A DNA stretch of 64,000 nt, taken from NCBI RefSeq assembly GCF_022682495.2, contig NC_071388.1, forward strand, positions 175,303,622 to 175,367,621, in the 5' to 3' direction. This document shows positions 31,809 through 45,097 of this stretch, in pieces; the first letter of the stretch is position 1, and every line of letters begins with the position of its first letter. The notes below the pieces were generated by a model. It saw only the letters and a program-made list of their open reading frames with translations. It was not told the origin of the DNA and did no database searches. Source of the stretch: Desmodus rotundus. Taxonomy: Eukaryota > Chordata > Mammalia > Chiroptera > Phyllostomidae. Position numbers and translations under genes: made by a program.

Positions 31809-32719
31809 ACCGGTTATCAATCTTTGTTCTCCTCAGCACACTCAAAGGATGTATCACATACTAACTACTCTGTAGAAGCGAGCTGCAAAGACAGTGATAC
31901 TAGTTCTGGGGAGTGGGTGTAGGGAACTGATGCTTTGGCCTGTGGGAACTAGAGCACGATTCTTGGTTTTGAAGCTCTCCACTCACCCCCATCAAAGCAC
32001 ACTTTCTGATACATAATGAGAGTCACCTATTTAAAATGCTTGATTAACTTAGTAATTGCATTATTAAGCTTCTCTTAAATTTGTACAGTTATTGCAGTCT
32101 TAGTATGTTTTATGTGTTCTGGTACATCTGTCCTAGTATATTTGCATCAAATAATTTATTACATTGTAATGCTTCTTTTTAAGAATTGTAGCAATTTAAT
32201 ATCAGTCAGGTATTTCATCTTCATTTTAATTTTAAATGTACCATGTGAATGAAACCATTCCTCTCATACTGTGACCTCTCCATTCACTTTACTTCCATTC
32301 ATTAGTAAACATTTCAGAAACCCAGGGAGTTAAAGAGTAGTTTAACAAATAAATTCCTTATAGATTCTGCAACTGTTATTATTTCATCATCTTTGCTTTA
32401 TCCTCTCTGTAAATTTGGTTTTGCTGAACCATTTGAAAACAACTTACAGATATGATGACAATTCATCCTTAAATACCTCAGCATGCACCTCATCATCATA
32501 GACATTCTCCCTACATAATCACAGTATCAGTAGGACATCTAAGAAGATTAAATAGTCCACATAATTTAAATTCTAGTCTGTAGTCTGTCCCAATTGTTCT
32601 AATAATATATTTTTACTTTATAACTTTTTAAAGCGAGATGGACTTGTTTGGAACACTACATTTTATTCAGGTCTCTTAAATCTCTTTCATTCTCAAGATT
32701 TCCTCACAGTTCTTAGATT
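31809..32719. other. Unassigned AT-rich DNA
   Basis: No gene or repeat recognised. Confidence 0.4.
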
Positions 32720-33890
32720 ATTTTTACTTTTCTTTTTTAGAGCAGTTTGTTCTTGGTTTACAAAAAAAACTGAGGGAGATATAGAAATTTTCTTTGTACC
32801 CTTACCTGCACACAAGCAAAGCCTCCCACTTCTCATCATCACTCACTAGAATGGTTTGTATCTTTTTTTAACAAGGATGAACCGATACATACACATCATA
32901 GTTACCCAAAGGCCATACCTTAAGGCTCACTCTTGGTATTATGTGTTCTATAGATTTGGACAAATGTAAAAAGAAATACATTCGTTGTTGTGACATATAG
33001 AGAAGTTTCTCCTCCCTAGCAGTCCTCTGTGTTCTGACTATTCATCTGTCCTCACTTCACACACTCCAGCAACCACCGATATTTTTACTGTCTATAATTT
33101 TGCCTTTCTCAGAATGCCATGTAATTGGAATTCTATGGTATGTAGCCTTCTCAGGTTGGCTTCTTTGACATAATAATTCAGTGATATGCATTTAAGATTT
33201 CTTCATGTCTTTTCTTGTCTTGATAGTGCATTATTCAGTGCTGAATAATATTCCATTGTCTGGGTATACCACATTTATTAATCTATTCATCTATTGAAGG
33301 GCATCTTGGTTGATTCCAAGTTTTTCTAATTATGAATAAAGCTACTATAAATACAAACATCCATGTACATGGGTGTGTGGGCATGTTTTCAACTTCTTTG
33401 GGTAAATACCAAGGAGCATGGTTGTTATATAATATGGTAAGAGTATATTTATTTTTGTAAGAAGGCACCAAACTCTTCCAAAGTGGCTGTACCATTTTGC
33501 ATCCCACACCACATTGAATGAGTGTTTCTGCCTATTGCCACACATCCTCATCAGCAGTTGTCTCATCAGCAGTTGTCAAGGTTCTGGATTTTTGCTCATT
33601 CTTACAGGTGTACAGTGGCATCTCATTGTTTTAATTGCATGTTCTTGATGACATATGATATGGAGAATCTTTTTATGTGTTTATTTGTCACCTGTCTATC
33701 TTCTTTGGGGACGTGTTTGTTAGGCTTTTGGGCTCATTTTTTAATTGGTTTGTTTGTTTCCTTATTGTTGAAAGTTAAGAATTATTTGTATATTTTACAA
33801 TATAGTCCTTTTTCAGATGTGTCTTTTATAAATATTTCCTCCCAATCTGTGGCTTGTCTCTCATCTTGATATTATGTGTTGGAGAACAGT

Positions 33891-34110
33891 TTTTTTTTAA
33901 GATTTTAGTTATTTATTTTAGACAGAGGAAAGGGAGGAAGAAAAAGAGAGAGAAAAACATCAGAGTGTGTCTGTCTCTCACCTGCCCCCTACTGGGCACC
34001 TGACCTGACCTGGTCCTCAATGCAGGAATGTAACCTAACTGGGAATCAAACCAGCAACCCTTAGCTTCCCAAGCTGGAGCTCAATCCACTAAGCCATACC
34101 AACCAGAGCC
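33891..34110 (-). mobile_element. VES-type SINE, minus strand, inside the L1M relic
   Basis: Read on the minus strand it starts GGCTCTGGTTGGTATGGCTT, and the T-rich start at 33891-33898 is its A-tail. The L1M sequence continues on both sides, so the SINE inserted later than the L1. Confidence 0.85.
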
Positions 34111-35429
34111 AGAAGTTGTTATTTTAATGAAGTCCAGCTTATCAATTTTTTTCTTACAGATCAGGGTTTGATATCATATATAAAATGACATTGCCATATT
34201 CAAGGCCATCTAGGTTTTCTCCCATCTTATCTTCAGTTTTATAGTGATGCATTTTACATTTCAGTCTATGAATCTATTTTCAGTTAATTATTGTGAAGGT
34301 TGTAAAGTTCCTGTCTTGATTCTTTTAGTTTTGGCAGTGAGTGTCCAGTTGCTCTTGCACCATTTGTTTAAGAGCCTATTATTGTTCCCCTGTGTTACCT
34401 TTGTTCCTTTGTCAAACAGCAGCCAACTGCATGTATTGGCATCTATTTCTGGGGTCCCCATTCCATACCATTGGTCAGTTATTTCATCATTACCACACTG
34501 TCTGGATTACTGTGTCTGTCCTCCAACTTTATCATTTTTCTTCAGTATTTTATTGGTTATCTGGATCTTTCTCCTCTCCATAAAACTTTAGAATCAGTTT
34601 TCCAATTACAAAAGTAACTTGCTGATATTCATTGAATCTATGGATCAGTGAATACCAAGTTGAGAATAATTGACATCTTGAGAATGAGTCATCTGTCCAC
34701 AAAGATGGAATATGTCTCCATTTATTTAGATCTTTTTGGATTGTGTTCATTGGAGTTTCATAGTTTTCTTTATATAGAATATATAAGTATTGTGTTAGTT
34801 ATAACTATTTATTTTTCTTAGTTGCTAGTATAGATGATATTAAATTTTTAATTTTAAATCCCACCTGTTTATTCCTGATATATAGGAAAGCAATTGACTT
34901 TTGTATATTAACCTTGTATCCTTCAACCATTCTGCATTTGCTTATTAGTTCTAGGATGTTTTGTTATTTAATTCAGATTTTCTGCATAGACAATCATGTC
35001 TTGTGTAAACAAATATAGTTTTATGTCTTCCTTTGTAATCTATATAGCTTTCATTTTATTTTCTTCACTTACTGCATTATCACGGACTTCTAGTTGATGT
35101 TGAAAAGGAGTGATGAGTGGGAATGTACTTGTCTTGCACTTGATCTTAGTGGGAATGCTTTCAGTTTTTAAGCCTCAACTATGATGTTAGTTGTAGGTTT
35201 TTTGTAAATAGTCCTTATCAAATTAAGAAAGTTCTCCTCTATTCCTATTTTACTGAGAATGCATGTTGGATTTTGACAAAATCTTTTTCATCTTTTACAC
35301 ATTAAAGTTTTGTACCTATTGATATAATTATGTGAGTTTTATGTTCCAATCTCTTGATGTCATGGATTTCATTAATCAATTTTTGAATATTCATCCAACT
35401 TTGCATTCTGGGATAAACCCCACTTGGTC

Positions 35430-35545
35430 GTGAGATTATATAGATAATATATATGTATATACAAAATATAAGTATATATGTATATATACACATATACATA
35501 CACACATGTATATACACATACATATATATTTACACACGATTTTTC
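35430..35545. repeat. TA/TG-rich microsatellite
   Basis: Alternating purine-pyrimidine sequence (tatatgtatatacacata-type) of about 115 bp within the L1M relic. Probably length-variable; may form non-B DNA. Confidence 0.8.
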
Positions 35546-35880
35546 TATATATGATCTATATATATATAATTACATATCATTTGGTAATGTTTTATAATTT
35601 GATTTGGTAATATTTTATTGAACATTTTTAAAATCTATGTTCATGATAGATGTTAGTCTATATATAATTTTTTTCTTGTATTTGGTTTTGGTATTAGGGT
35701 AATCCTAGTATCACAGAATGAATAGAAAGTATTCCTTCTATTCCAAATTCTGAAAGAGTTTGTAAAGATTTGGTACAATTTCTTCCTTAAATGGTAGATT
35801 TCACCACTGAACCCATTTGGGACAACAAAGTGGTTATTCAGTTTCTCCATAATCCGGCACTTTTGGTACATTTATCATTT

Positions 35881-38350
35881 GTTTTCATTTTAATCAATTT
35901 AATATTGTAAAGAAAAGTATGATAATTTTAATTTGTATTTGCCCAATAGCTAATGATGTTTTACATCTTTTCATGTGCTGACTTGTCATGTGTATATTTT
36001 CTTCTGTACAAAGTCACAAGATGAATCATTAGCAGAAATACACCATAGCTGACATGTGTAATTGATTTTTAGGTAGAGTGGGCAGTTAGAATTAAAAGAA
36101 AATTAAATTGATGCTAAACTAAGTAATAGCACAGAGGAGCAGATTTAATGTATCAGATTCATGTTCATTATAATTAATCCAAGTGTATGGTGGGATGAAT
36201 GATACTGTTTCTGCTGTATTTAGTGAGCAAGTATCTTAGTAACTGGAGGTGGAGAGAGAGACAGAGAGAGTGAGAGAGAACACATAATTTAAACCATAAT
36301 TATAAGGGTGACAGGTACTCTTGGTAGAATTTGATCATTATTTCAGAATAATGCTTGGCTTATATTAGGTACTCAATAAGATTGTGCTGAATAATTTAAT
36401 AAATGAAGGTCATGGTTCTTAAGGCATACCCACTGCAAATTAAAAGCTCTAGTCGTTACTGGCTTTATTGATGGAAACTAATAAGCATACGTCTTCCCCT
36501 GTAATCTATATTTGCTTCTTGGTATGCTTTCTGTGTTTTTTTTACTCAAATACTTTCAGTATGTTTCTGTAAGTATAAGTATAAGATCACTGATTTGCAA
36601 GGCCCATTGAACTGATACCACTTGGGTATGAGCAGAAGGAACTAGGCCTGCTATCTCCTATCTATTTCATGATTGACCAACCAACTGTCAACAAAACACA
36701 GGTTGTACTATTTATTGAATTGTGTGTATGGTGACTGTAAGAAATGACAAATGAAAAAGTTACAGCTACCACATAGGCACAACAATTCTCAAGGATTTCT
36801 TAACCAGGACATGTTATTGCTCCATCACTCATTTTTCACATGACCAAGGCTTGCTTACCTCCAGATGGACCAGTTCTCCTGAGCATTTGCAGCCGTACAG
36901 TCCGGGACAGATGCCCACTAGCTCTGGAGTTGGTTGATTGTTTTTATACTCTACTCAATATGAAATAAGAAAATCATGCAATAGATTAATAACACATTGC
37001 TCAAAGTTTCGACTACACAATTAAAAAAAAAACTTATCTTTTCACCAACAACCTACCTATCGAATCTGCAACAAAATTCGCCTGTTTTTTAAAGGTGAAA
37101 TGTCATGTTTCAAATATGGTAATCTCTTCAGGAATAAATTAAAGCTTACTCTAAAATATTTTGCTAAGTTATAAAATACAGGTTTCATCATTATTAAGAC
37201 TGTCTTGTTTTGTACTGAATTATTTATCCCATAATAATTTCCACTTTGCAAATGCACAGTTTGTCTTAATACCTATGTTTTTATAGTATTTATTTAGATG
37301 GATTTTAGTCACTTATTAACTGATTAAATTGATGATTTTGTGTAATGCGCACAACTTTGGAATGTTAACATTAGGATGTTTTCTTCATTGTTATTTTATA
37401 GTATCTATATTCACCATAGGACAAAGGCTTTTTAACCAAAGAATTCAGTCCTATATATATCAAGGAGAAATGTAATTTAATGGAGGGAAAAAAAACCCTC
37501 CAGTTACCAGTTTGTCCGTCAATTCAAAACAGATTGTCTTACAAATTGTACTCAAATCCAAATATATAATTTAGCAATTGCCTTTTGTTTAAATATGGTT
37601 TTTCATAGTACATTTTTTCAGAGAACATAGTTACACTTGTAACATGGTATGTTTAATGCAATAAAAAGACAGATATCCAAAGGTGATTATGTTGTGTGAA
37701 TAGTGTAGACTGAAGATATAGTTTTTGGTTTTTCCCCATTTATAACAGCTCACAATGGCTTAGGGCTGTTGGGGCTAAATGAATGAAATGACCAGAAAGC
37801 AGTTGTAGTTTACTGCTTAAAGCTTGATTTGTACAAGGGACACTCTCTAGGAGGTGCTGATAGTTTTTAGGGGGCCATGCAAACCAAGTAGATAAAGTTA
37901 TACTTATTTTAGCGGTGAATAGAGAAGATGTTAAATGAACCCATTAGGAATAATTAATCTAACAATATAAAATAGGTAGATTTGACTCTTGGAAAATGTA
38001 GGATCAGTTGTGGCTAAGCAAGCATGAAATCTTCTCCCACAGCTTCCTGGACAAGCTGAGGTAATGAATTCTTCACAAGTTAATATGATTCTAGGAATTT
38101 CTGAAAATGGATCCTTCAATCATCAAGAAGAATGCTATTTATTTACTGAATCCTCTCTCTCAGGAATTTGGAACAGATTCATACAGAACTGGTTAACTTG
38201 TTAGAAATGAAAAAAATGAGGCAAAAGAGAGAAATATTGTGGGTATCTACCTTGTCCTAAAAGAATATTTCTAGAATAGAGATCTTGATTTAGAATGATT
38301 AGGGAGTCAATGAGGTTAAATTTTCATTTTTTTTCCTTTGTTACAATACA
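35881..38350. other. Unassigned DNA with an L2-like trace
   Basis: No gene recognised. About 36330-36420 resembles the end of L2 (taggtactcaataagattgt). A GA-rich tract lies at 36250-36282. The rest looks single-copy. Confidence 0.4.
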
Positions 38351-38354
38351 TTTC

Positions 38355-39415
38355 TTTTTTAAATTTATTTTTTATTGTTCAATAACAGTTGTCCCCATTT
38401 TACCCCATTACTCTCCCTTGCCCTACCCACATCTCACCTCCCACATTCAATCCTCCCCCTGTTGTCCTTGTCCATGGGTCCTTTATACATGTTCCTCATC
38501 TTGACCCTTTTCCTCTATCCTCCCATTATCCCCTCCCCTCTGGCTACTGCCAGTTTGTTCTTTATTGCCATGTCTCTGGTTATATTTTTCTCACATGTTT
38601 GTTTTGTTGATTAGGTTCCACTTATAGGTCAGATCATATGGTATTTGCCTTTCATGGCCCAGCTTATTTCACTTAACATAATACTCCATCCATCCTGTTG
38701 CAAAAGGTAGGAGCTTGCTCTTTCTTTCTGCTGTGTAGTGTTCCATTGTGTAAATGTACCACAGTTTTTTGATCCACTCATTTACTGATGGGCACTTAGG
38801 CTGCTTCCAGCACTTGGCTGTTGCAAGTAATGCTGCTATGAACATTGAAGTGTGTAGGATTTTTTGAACTGGTGTTTCGGGATTCTTAGGGTATAACCCC
38901 AGCAGTGGAATTGCCAGGCCAAGAGGCAGTTCCATTTTTAGTTTTCTGAGGAAATTCCACACTGTTTTCCACAGTGGCTGCACCAGTCTGCATTCCCACC
39001 AACAGTGTACTAGGGTTCCTCTTTCTCCACAACCTCTCTAGCACTTGTTTTTTGTTGATTTGCTTATGATGGTCATTCTGACAGGTGTGAGGTGGTATCT
39101 CATTGTGACTTTAATTTGCATCTCTCTGATGGCTAGTGATTTGAGCATCCTTTCATATGTCTCTGGGCCCTCTATATATCCTCCTTGGAGAAGTGTCTGT
39201 TCAGGTCCTTTACCCATTTTTTTTGAGTAAAACTGGATCGTTTTCCCGGTGTGGAGTTGTGTGATTTCTATATATGTTTGGGAGATCAAACCCTTGTCCG
39301 AGGTATGATTGGCAAATATATTTTCCCATACAGTTGGTTCCCTTTTCATGTTGCAAATATTTCCTTTAGCTGTGCAGAAGCTTTTTATTTTGAGGTAGTC
39401 CTATTTTTTATTTTT
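38355..39415 (-). mobile_element. L1 3' end, minus strand
   Basis: A T-rich tail (38356-38376) is followed by a C-rich 3'UTR and by ORF2. Minus frames at 38669-38983 ([32 protein letters not shown]) and 39038-39349 ([33 protein letters not shown]) are the last part of ORF2. They are less broken than in the other copies, so this is a younger insertion. 5'-truncated near 39415. Confidence 0.9.
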
Positions 39416-42400
39416 TCATATATTTCAGCTTCCATAAACACTATCTGTCCTGAGTTTCCAGGAAGTCTAAGCTTCCATTTAAGAAACAAGCAATATGTAA
39501 CTGGTTTAATAGGTATTCTGATTGTGTTCATCCCTTGAAATTAAATGAACACAGTAACAGTCATGGCTGTATTCTAATACCTCTCCTTGTAGTGGAAAGA
39601 ATGCAATGCAGTATTGCCATATCCTTGAGGGAAAGCACTGCTTTGCATTCTAGTTTAGAATTTTACATAGTAGGTACACAGCACATATTTGTAAAATGAA
39701 TAAAAATAAAATAAAATGAATGTAGGAAACAATCATATACAAATTTGAAAGACTAAAAAGGATAGAAAAAATAAAGAGGACAAAGAAATAAAAACATTAG
39801 TAGTCACAGTAGTAGACTATAATGTCAGGCCAATTTTGGATAACAGACCTGCATTGAGGAGTTTTTTTAAATGAACATTTGCAAATTTCTAGTTGCAGTA
39901 AATAAAAGAATATTCAATATTGCATCAAAATATTGTTGAGAATTTCCTTCTTTAAGAATTTCATTTTGAGGGTCCTAGCATTAAAGAAAAGAATGACAAA
40001 TTTCATGTTTTTCATCCCTTTTCATTGATAATTTTTCTTAGTTGCTTTATTGATATCTATGAATGAATAAGAAAGGATGTGTTTAAAAAATCTGGTTTCA
40101 CAGTGCTTGTGAGTACTCCAGTCAACCCACTAGTGTAATTTATTTTAATAATAAAATGTTATGCTAACTCTTAGTTTTGAAATTATAAAATACGGATAAT
40201 GGAAGGAAAGTTTGGACAAGTGAACATACTTTCGGATAAAGGAATCAATATTCTTCCAGATTTAATTAACATATCATATGTATAAAGACAATATTTACCC
40301 TTTAACTTCAGTATTAATTTAAACAGAAATTTTATTTCTTGCCATGAAGTTTGCATATGCACCACATTTTTGAAAGGTATTTATTTTTCATGAGTATTTT
40401 GGTTAATATTAGAAAACCTTCCCTCTATTACCCCCAGCAATGATATTTTAAACTACCTAATGTTGATAAGGTTTGTTCTGTGAGTAGGCTGAGAATTTAT
40501 CTTCAGCCAAAAGATGATAGTCTTAGAATCTTAATTACTATTTTGAATTTTTATTTGAGACTACAGGCTTAAAACTTTGTTTTGGAATCAATTCCTATCT
40601 ATTTGGCTTATAATTGTTATGCATGCAAATTGCTTGCTGTTAATATCAATTATTTTGTTTCCTTTAATTTTGAAACTAAATTCAATGTTCTTCTTTAATG
40701 CATAGATTATGGAGTCAGATATTACAAATGTCCTCTAAAGTTTATCAGTGATTTGCATGCCTTCAAATCACTACTGCATCTTTCCATTCCTTTGTCTTTG
40801 ACAATCATTGTTATTTCATTTATATTTATTTCATATAATGGATTCAAAAACATATGATTCTTCTTTAGCGAAATTGTGTCACATATTGCCCAACTTCCAG
40901 GTTTCAGGTCATCTCTTAATCTAATTCTCTTATTCTAAACAACACAGGAAAGTGTTGAAAAAAGAACAAAACACATCCTTTTACCTTGATTTAAATGCAA
41001 TATGCTGTTGAATTTTTGTTCAGGATGAGAGATTGAGAATACTTCTTTTCTGACCCCCCCATCCTATTCTGCCTCTCAGCTTCTGTTGAAATAATTTAAA
41101 CTACACTTAAATTAGATAAAAGATTCCTGAAAGACAAGAAAGGATGAAAAATGTTTGGAAGATTTTCCATGAAACAGAAAGTAAACAAAATTAAACTTAC
41201 TAATACCTCCCCACTGCAAACAGACGGACGTCTGTTGTTTACATGCTACCCAGTCTTTTGTTACAGCATCTCAAACAGTCCAGCACGCCATACCCCGTCA
41301 TTACTTAGTTCTGCTTTCAGCAACAAAGTCTTCTCTCTAGTGTAAAGCACTTAAACATCTCTCTCTAAAATAATTACATAATCTACCCAGGTGTTTTCTT
41401 GTACAGTGAGATTTGATATATGAGTAGAGCACACTTTGATGTAGTTCTGTATCCTCACAATAGATATGGAGGGGGGTAAATGGAAAAATTGGCAGCTTTG
41501 TTTAATATGGAAATATACTAAACAGATCCATTCCCAAATTAAAGATTTTTTTTTTACCTTGGAATTTACAAGGGTACACAGACTACCAGTTTCTTGCTTA
41601 AACTCTCCAGAGTAAAAACTGAATTTAACCTTCTATTTAAGAAAAACTGTTTAGAAAATGAGCATGCTGAATTTCAGGAAAAAAAAGAAAAATTGACTCT
41701 CTCTAGTAATAAGCTTAGTTTATCAATAAAAACCAGTATGTAAGTGGACAGACAAGAAGATTTTCTAGTACAAAAGATGAAAGATGAATCAGCAGAGGTC
41801 TTCACAGAGACTTATGAAGAATTCAGTAAAGGAAACTTAAAAGTCTACTATTATTATTGAGTTATTTTTAAGCCAAAGTGAGAAAGTGCTGCAAAGCAAA
41901 AGGGACAATTTAAGAAAAATTATCTTCAGAAATTAAAATATATTCATTAAATAAAATTGTATATTATAATGAAATACTGTCAACCTAGAAGCCTAGAAGA
42001 TCAGGTCAAAGGAATTATGAGTAAAGACTAAATATATATGTAGCATTATGTAGTATAGATGCTGTTCCAACATCCTGGTAATAGTAATTTCATACAGAAG
42101 AAATAATGAAAAAAGAAATAATTCAGACACAATAAAATTCTTGCCATATTTTATTAAAAAGAAGAATGTGTTTTTAAAATATTCCAGAGAAATAGTTAAC
42201 ATAAAAAAGGAGTTATAATCACACTTGCGGTGACCTGTCACAAGTAACACTGAATGCTAGAAGTCACTAAGCAATACCCTCAACGTTCCCTGTAGCAAGT
42301 GTTTATGAACATGGTATTAATATCTTTCTAATCATGTGTGAAGGTAAATAAAAATATTATTGATATTCACAACATTTACACAAACCTATTTAAGCATGCA

Positions 42401-44394
42401 TATATGCACTTGAGATATATTTAACTTTCATTTAATCCAACTTTATTATATTTAATTTTTAAATTCATGAATATCATTAATAAAGATTCAAAAGAGTCAA
42501 ACAAAGTATGTCTTTGGTTTATTATCTGACACATATTTTTTGAGGGTCTAATTTGGGCTAATCTTTGTAGTGGGCGGTGACCAAACATACATTTTTCTCT
42601 GCACTCATATACTAATGTGGTGGGTAAGAATGAAAACTTTAAAATCAGACTTTGGGTTTCTATTTCTCACTCAATACTCAATCATTATGGGCTATGAGAA
42701 TTGATTGATCTCTTTGTTTCTAGTTTCTTCCTCTGGAGAAGGCTAACAGTGGAACCTACTTCCTGAAGGTCGTTGTGGGAGTTAGAGAGTTAATCAGTAA
42801 AAAAACATTTATAAGAGCACTTGCAACAATAAAACACGAAACGATGTATGTCAGTGCTATAAAAATGCAAACTATTATTCTTATTACTACATGTTAATGG
42901 GAAGAACATACAATTCTACAAATCTACTCAGTGGAGTTAAACCTATGACTTTGATAATTGTATGTCAGGGAAAAATACATCTGTCAAATGGAAACATATG
43001 CTCTTATTTTTAAATCATTTTTTCTAAGAGAGAAATAATAGCCACCTTTTAAAAAACTAAACACTTAGGTGATGAACACAGCTGTAGAACTACACTTGTA
43101 CCAAAAGCTCAGAAGCCTAGACTCCAGGCACTATTCACATTCTACGTTATCGTTTACGTGAAGCAGCTGGCATCTGTATTTCAGGCTGAGAATTTAGAGC
43201 CTTATGAGATTTTTAGAAAGCTCTAAATTTTTGCTTTAGTTTTTCACTAAAGTCAAATTATTGTAGGGTGTTATCTTCTGCAATATAATTATATATTCTC
43301 ATTTTCAGATATTTTTCCTGGGTAAATTAAACATTTTTATGACATAATTATATTTTATGATAGACTTTTATTCTGTACCTCCTCAGAAACATTAAGAATT
43401 GTAGTGAGTGCTTCTTAATTTATTACCCAATAGATAGACTCTTTTTTTAATGATGATTTCTTTATTAACTTAGTACCCAGAAATTCAGTCTTTTTTTCCA
43501 AGTCCTCAATTTGGACGTTTTTCATACTTCCAAAATAGGCTCGAACCAGATAAATTCTTCCTGAAAGGGTGTCATTGGGTAGGAGGAATCCGCATACTAG
43601 TTAGAGTGGTTTAAAGTAGGGTGTTGAATTCATGATTTAAGTAGAATATCAAATCTAAATTACAAGATAAGGGTGAAACCAAAATAATTAATAAGGCCAG
43701 TAACTGAGAATTATAACTGGATAAAAGTAGAGGCAGAAGTTGTGCCAAAAAGAATGGCTCCGTTTTAAAACAGCGAATTCCAAGTATGTAACAAAACAAG
43801 TGTCAATACTATGGACTCTGAGACTTCCTGAGAAATACAGACGTCGTTTTTACGCAGGCATTTCCTTATCTTGCTCTTTTGTAACTTGATATCAACTTGT
43901 CCCTTATCTGTTCTTCCCACTGCTGCTAGATCAATATTGATTTAATGTCACTTTCACGCTGAAGAACAAATAGTGTTACCTCAATATAAAGCTTAATCTA
44001 CTCTGTTCCGTATTTTGTTTATACCTATTATATGCATCTTCAACCAACTATTTAGTAAGAATATTCTATACTATTTAGTACAGAAGTCAGGTTGCTGGTC
44101 TGCTCCTGGAGTTGTCCTCATTTTATTTCTGAATCTTTGATTTTGCTCACGTTCTTAGTTGGAATACCCCACAACCATTATCACTGTTATGTAATCACCT
44201 GCTGTATATTACTTCATTTCTTAACTCTTTAATACTCTAGAAAAATTCCTCTAACTCCTCTGAGCCCTATTTTAAAACCCCGCACTTGATTTATACATAA
44301 TGCAATTTTATTTCCCAGATATATTTTCATTCATTAAGATCAAATGCTTTGCTTTCATGAGTTTTGTGATAACCTGAAATGTTTTGCGCCATTT
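39416..44394. other. Mostly unassigned DNA
   Basis: About 5 kb without recognised genes. Weak repeat traces: an L2-like end at 39610-39720, an L1 ORF1-like stretch near 42180-42300, and a MIR listed separately. A small palindrome (acagacg/cgtctgt) lies at 41219-41234. Confidence 0.4.
42590..42890 (+). mobile_element. MIR-like SINE fragment
   Basis: Word order follows MIR over about 300 bases: a region like tctagtttcttcctctggag, then gaaggtcgttgtgggagtta and an end like aactattattcttattact. Diverged. Confidence 0.5.
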
Positions 44395-44560
44395 GCAAAA
44401 ACATGGCTGGAGGTGAAGGTGTTACTGTAAGTTAAGTAAGTCAGACAGGAAAAAGATAAATACCATATGATTTCATTTATTTGTGGAGTCTAAGAACTGC
44501 TGAATAGGACTAGATCATTTTCTCAGCCAAGAACAGGAGAAAATGATACATACAATTTGT
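44395..44560 (+). mobile_element. L1 3'UTR fragment, plus strand
   Basis: The words taagtaagtcagacaggaaa and ataccatatgatttcattta (44434-44479) are the conserved junction of L1 ORF2 and 3'UTR. Only about 165 bp remain. Confidence 0.65.
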
Positions 44561-44622
44561 CAAATTTTCTTTCTTTATTTTATTCTTTCCTATTTCTGAG
44601 GTCTCTGAGAACAATTAATTTT

Positions 44623-45082
44623 TTTTAAATTTTTATTGTTATTCAATTACAGTTGTATGCCTTTTCTCCCCATCCCTCCACCCCACCCCAGCTGAACCCA
44701 CCTCCCTCCCCCACCTCCACCCTCCCCCTTGATTTGGTCCATGTGTCCTTTATAGTAGTTCCTGTAATCCCCTCTCCCCACTGTCCCCTCCCCACTCCCC
44801 CCTGACGATTGTTAGATTATTCTTAACTTCAATGTCTCTGGTTATATTTTGTTTGCTTTTTTCTTCTGTTGATTATATTCCAGTTAAAGGTGAGATCATA
44901 TGGTATTTGTCCCTCACCGTCTGGCTTATTTCATTTAGCATAATGCTCTCCAGTTTCATCTATGCTGTTGCAAAGGGTATAAGCTCCTTCTTTCTCTCTG
45001 CTGCATAGAATTCCATTGTGTAAATGTACCATAGTTTTTTGATCCACTCATTTGCTGATGGGCACTTAGGTTGCTTCCAGTA
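44623..45082 (-). mobile_element. 5'-truncated L1 3' end with 15-bp target duplication
   Basis: A T-rich tail, the C-rich 3'UTR and the last ORF2 bases are present on the minus strand. The insertion is flanked by direct repeats agaacaattaatttt at 44608-44622 and agaacaattaatttt at 45083-45097 (the boundary within the T run is uncertain). This is a textbook 5'-truncated, target-primed insertion of about 460 bp. Confidence 0.92.
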
Positions 45083-45097
45083 AGAACAATTAATTTT

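Larger units (their letters stand above)
32720..35880 (-). mobile_element. Old L1M relic, minus strand, with VES inside
   Basis: The right order for a minus-strand L1M can be followed: 3'UTR (agagcagtttgttcttggtt at 32740-32759, then tcactcttggtattatgtgt), then ORF2 C-terminus (33283-33507 and 33345-33566, with KTWNQPRCPS), and back into the reverse transcriptase region. Minus-strand frames at 35302-35523 (PSGVYPRMQSWMNIQKLIN) and 35653-35871 (RITLIPKPNT) match conserved RT-domain words. Many stops. A VES SINE lies at 33891-34110 and a TA-rich microsatellite at 35430-35545. Confidence 0.78.

Noticed and set aside
33522..33869. 115-codon plus-strand frame rich in hydrophobic residues
   Set aside because: It lies antisense to a minus-strand L1M ORF2 relic; the hydrophobic look comes from complementing A-rich coding sequence.
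36250..36282. GA-rich tract as a regulatory GAGA element
   Set aside because: A short simple repeat with no other regulatory sign nearby.
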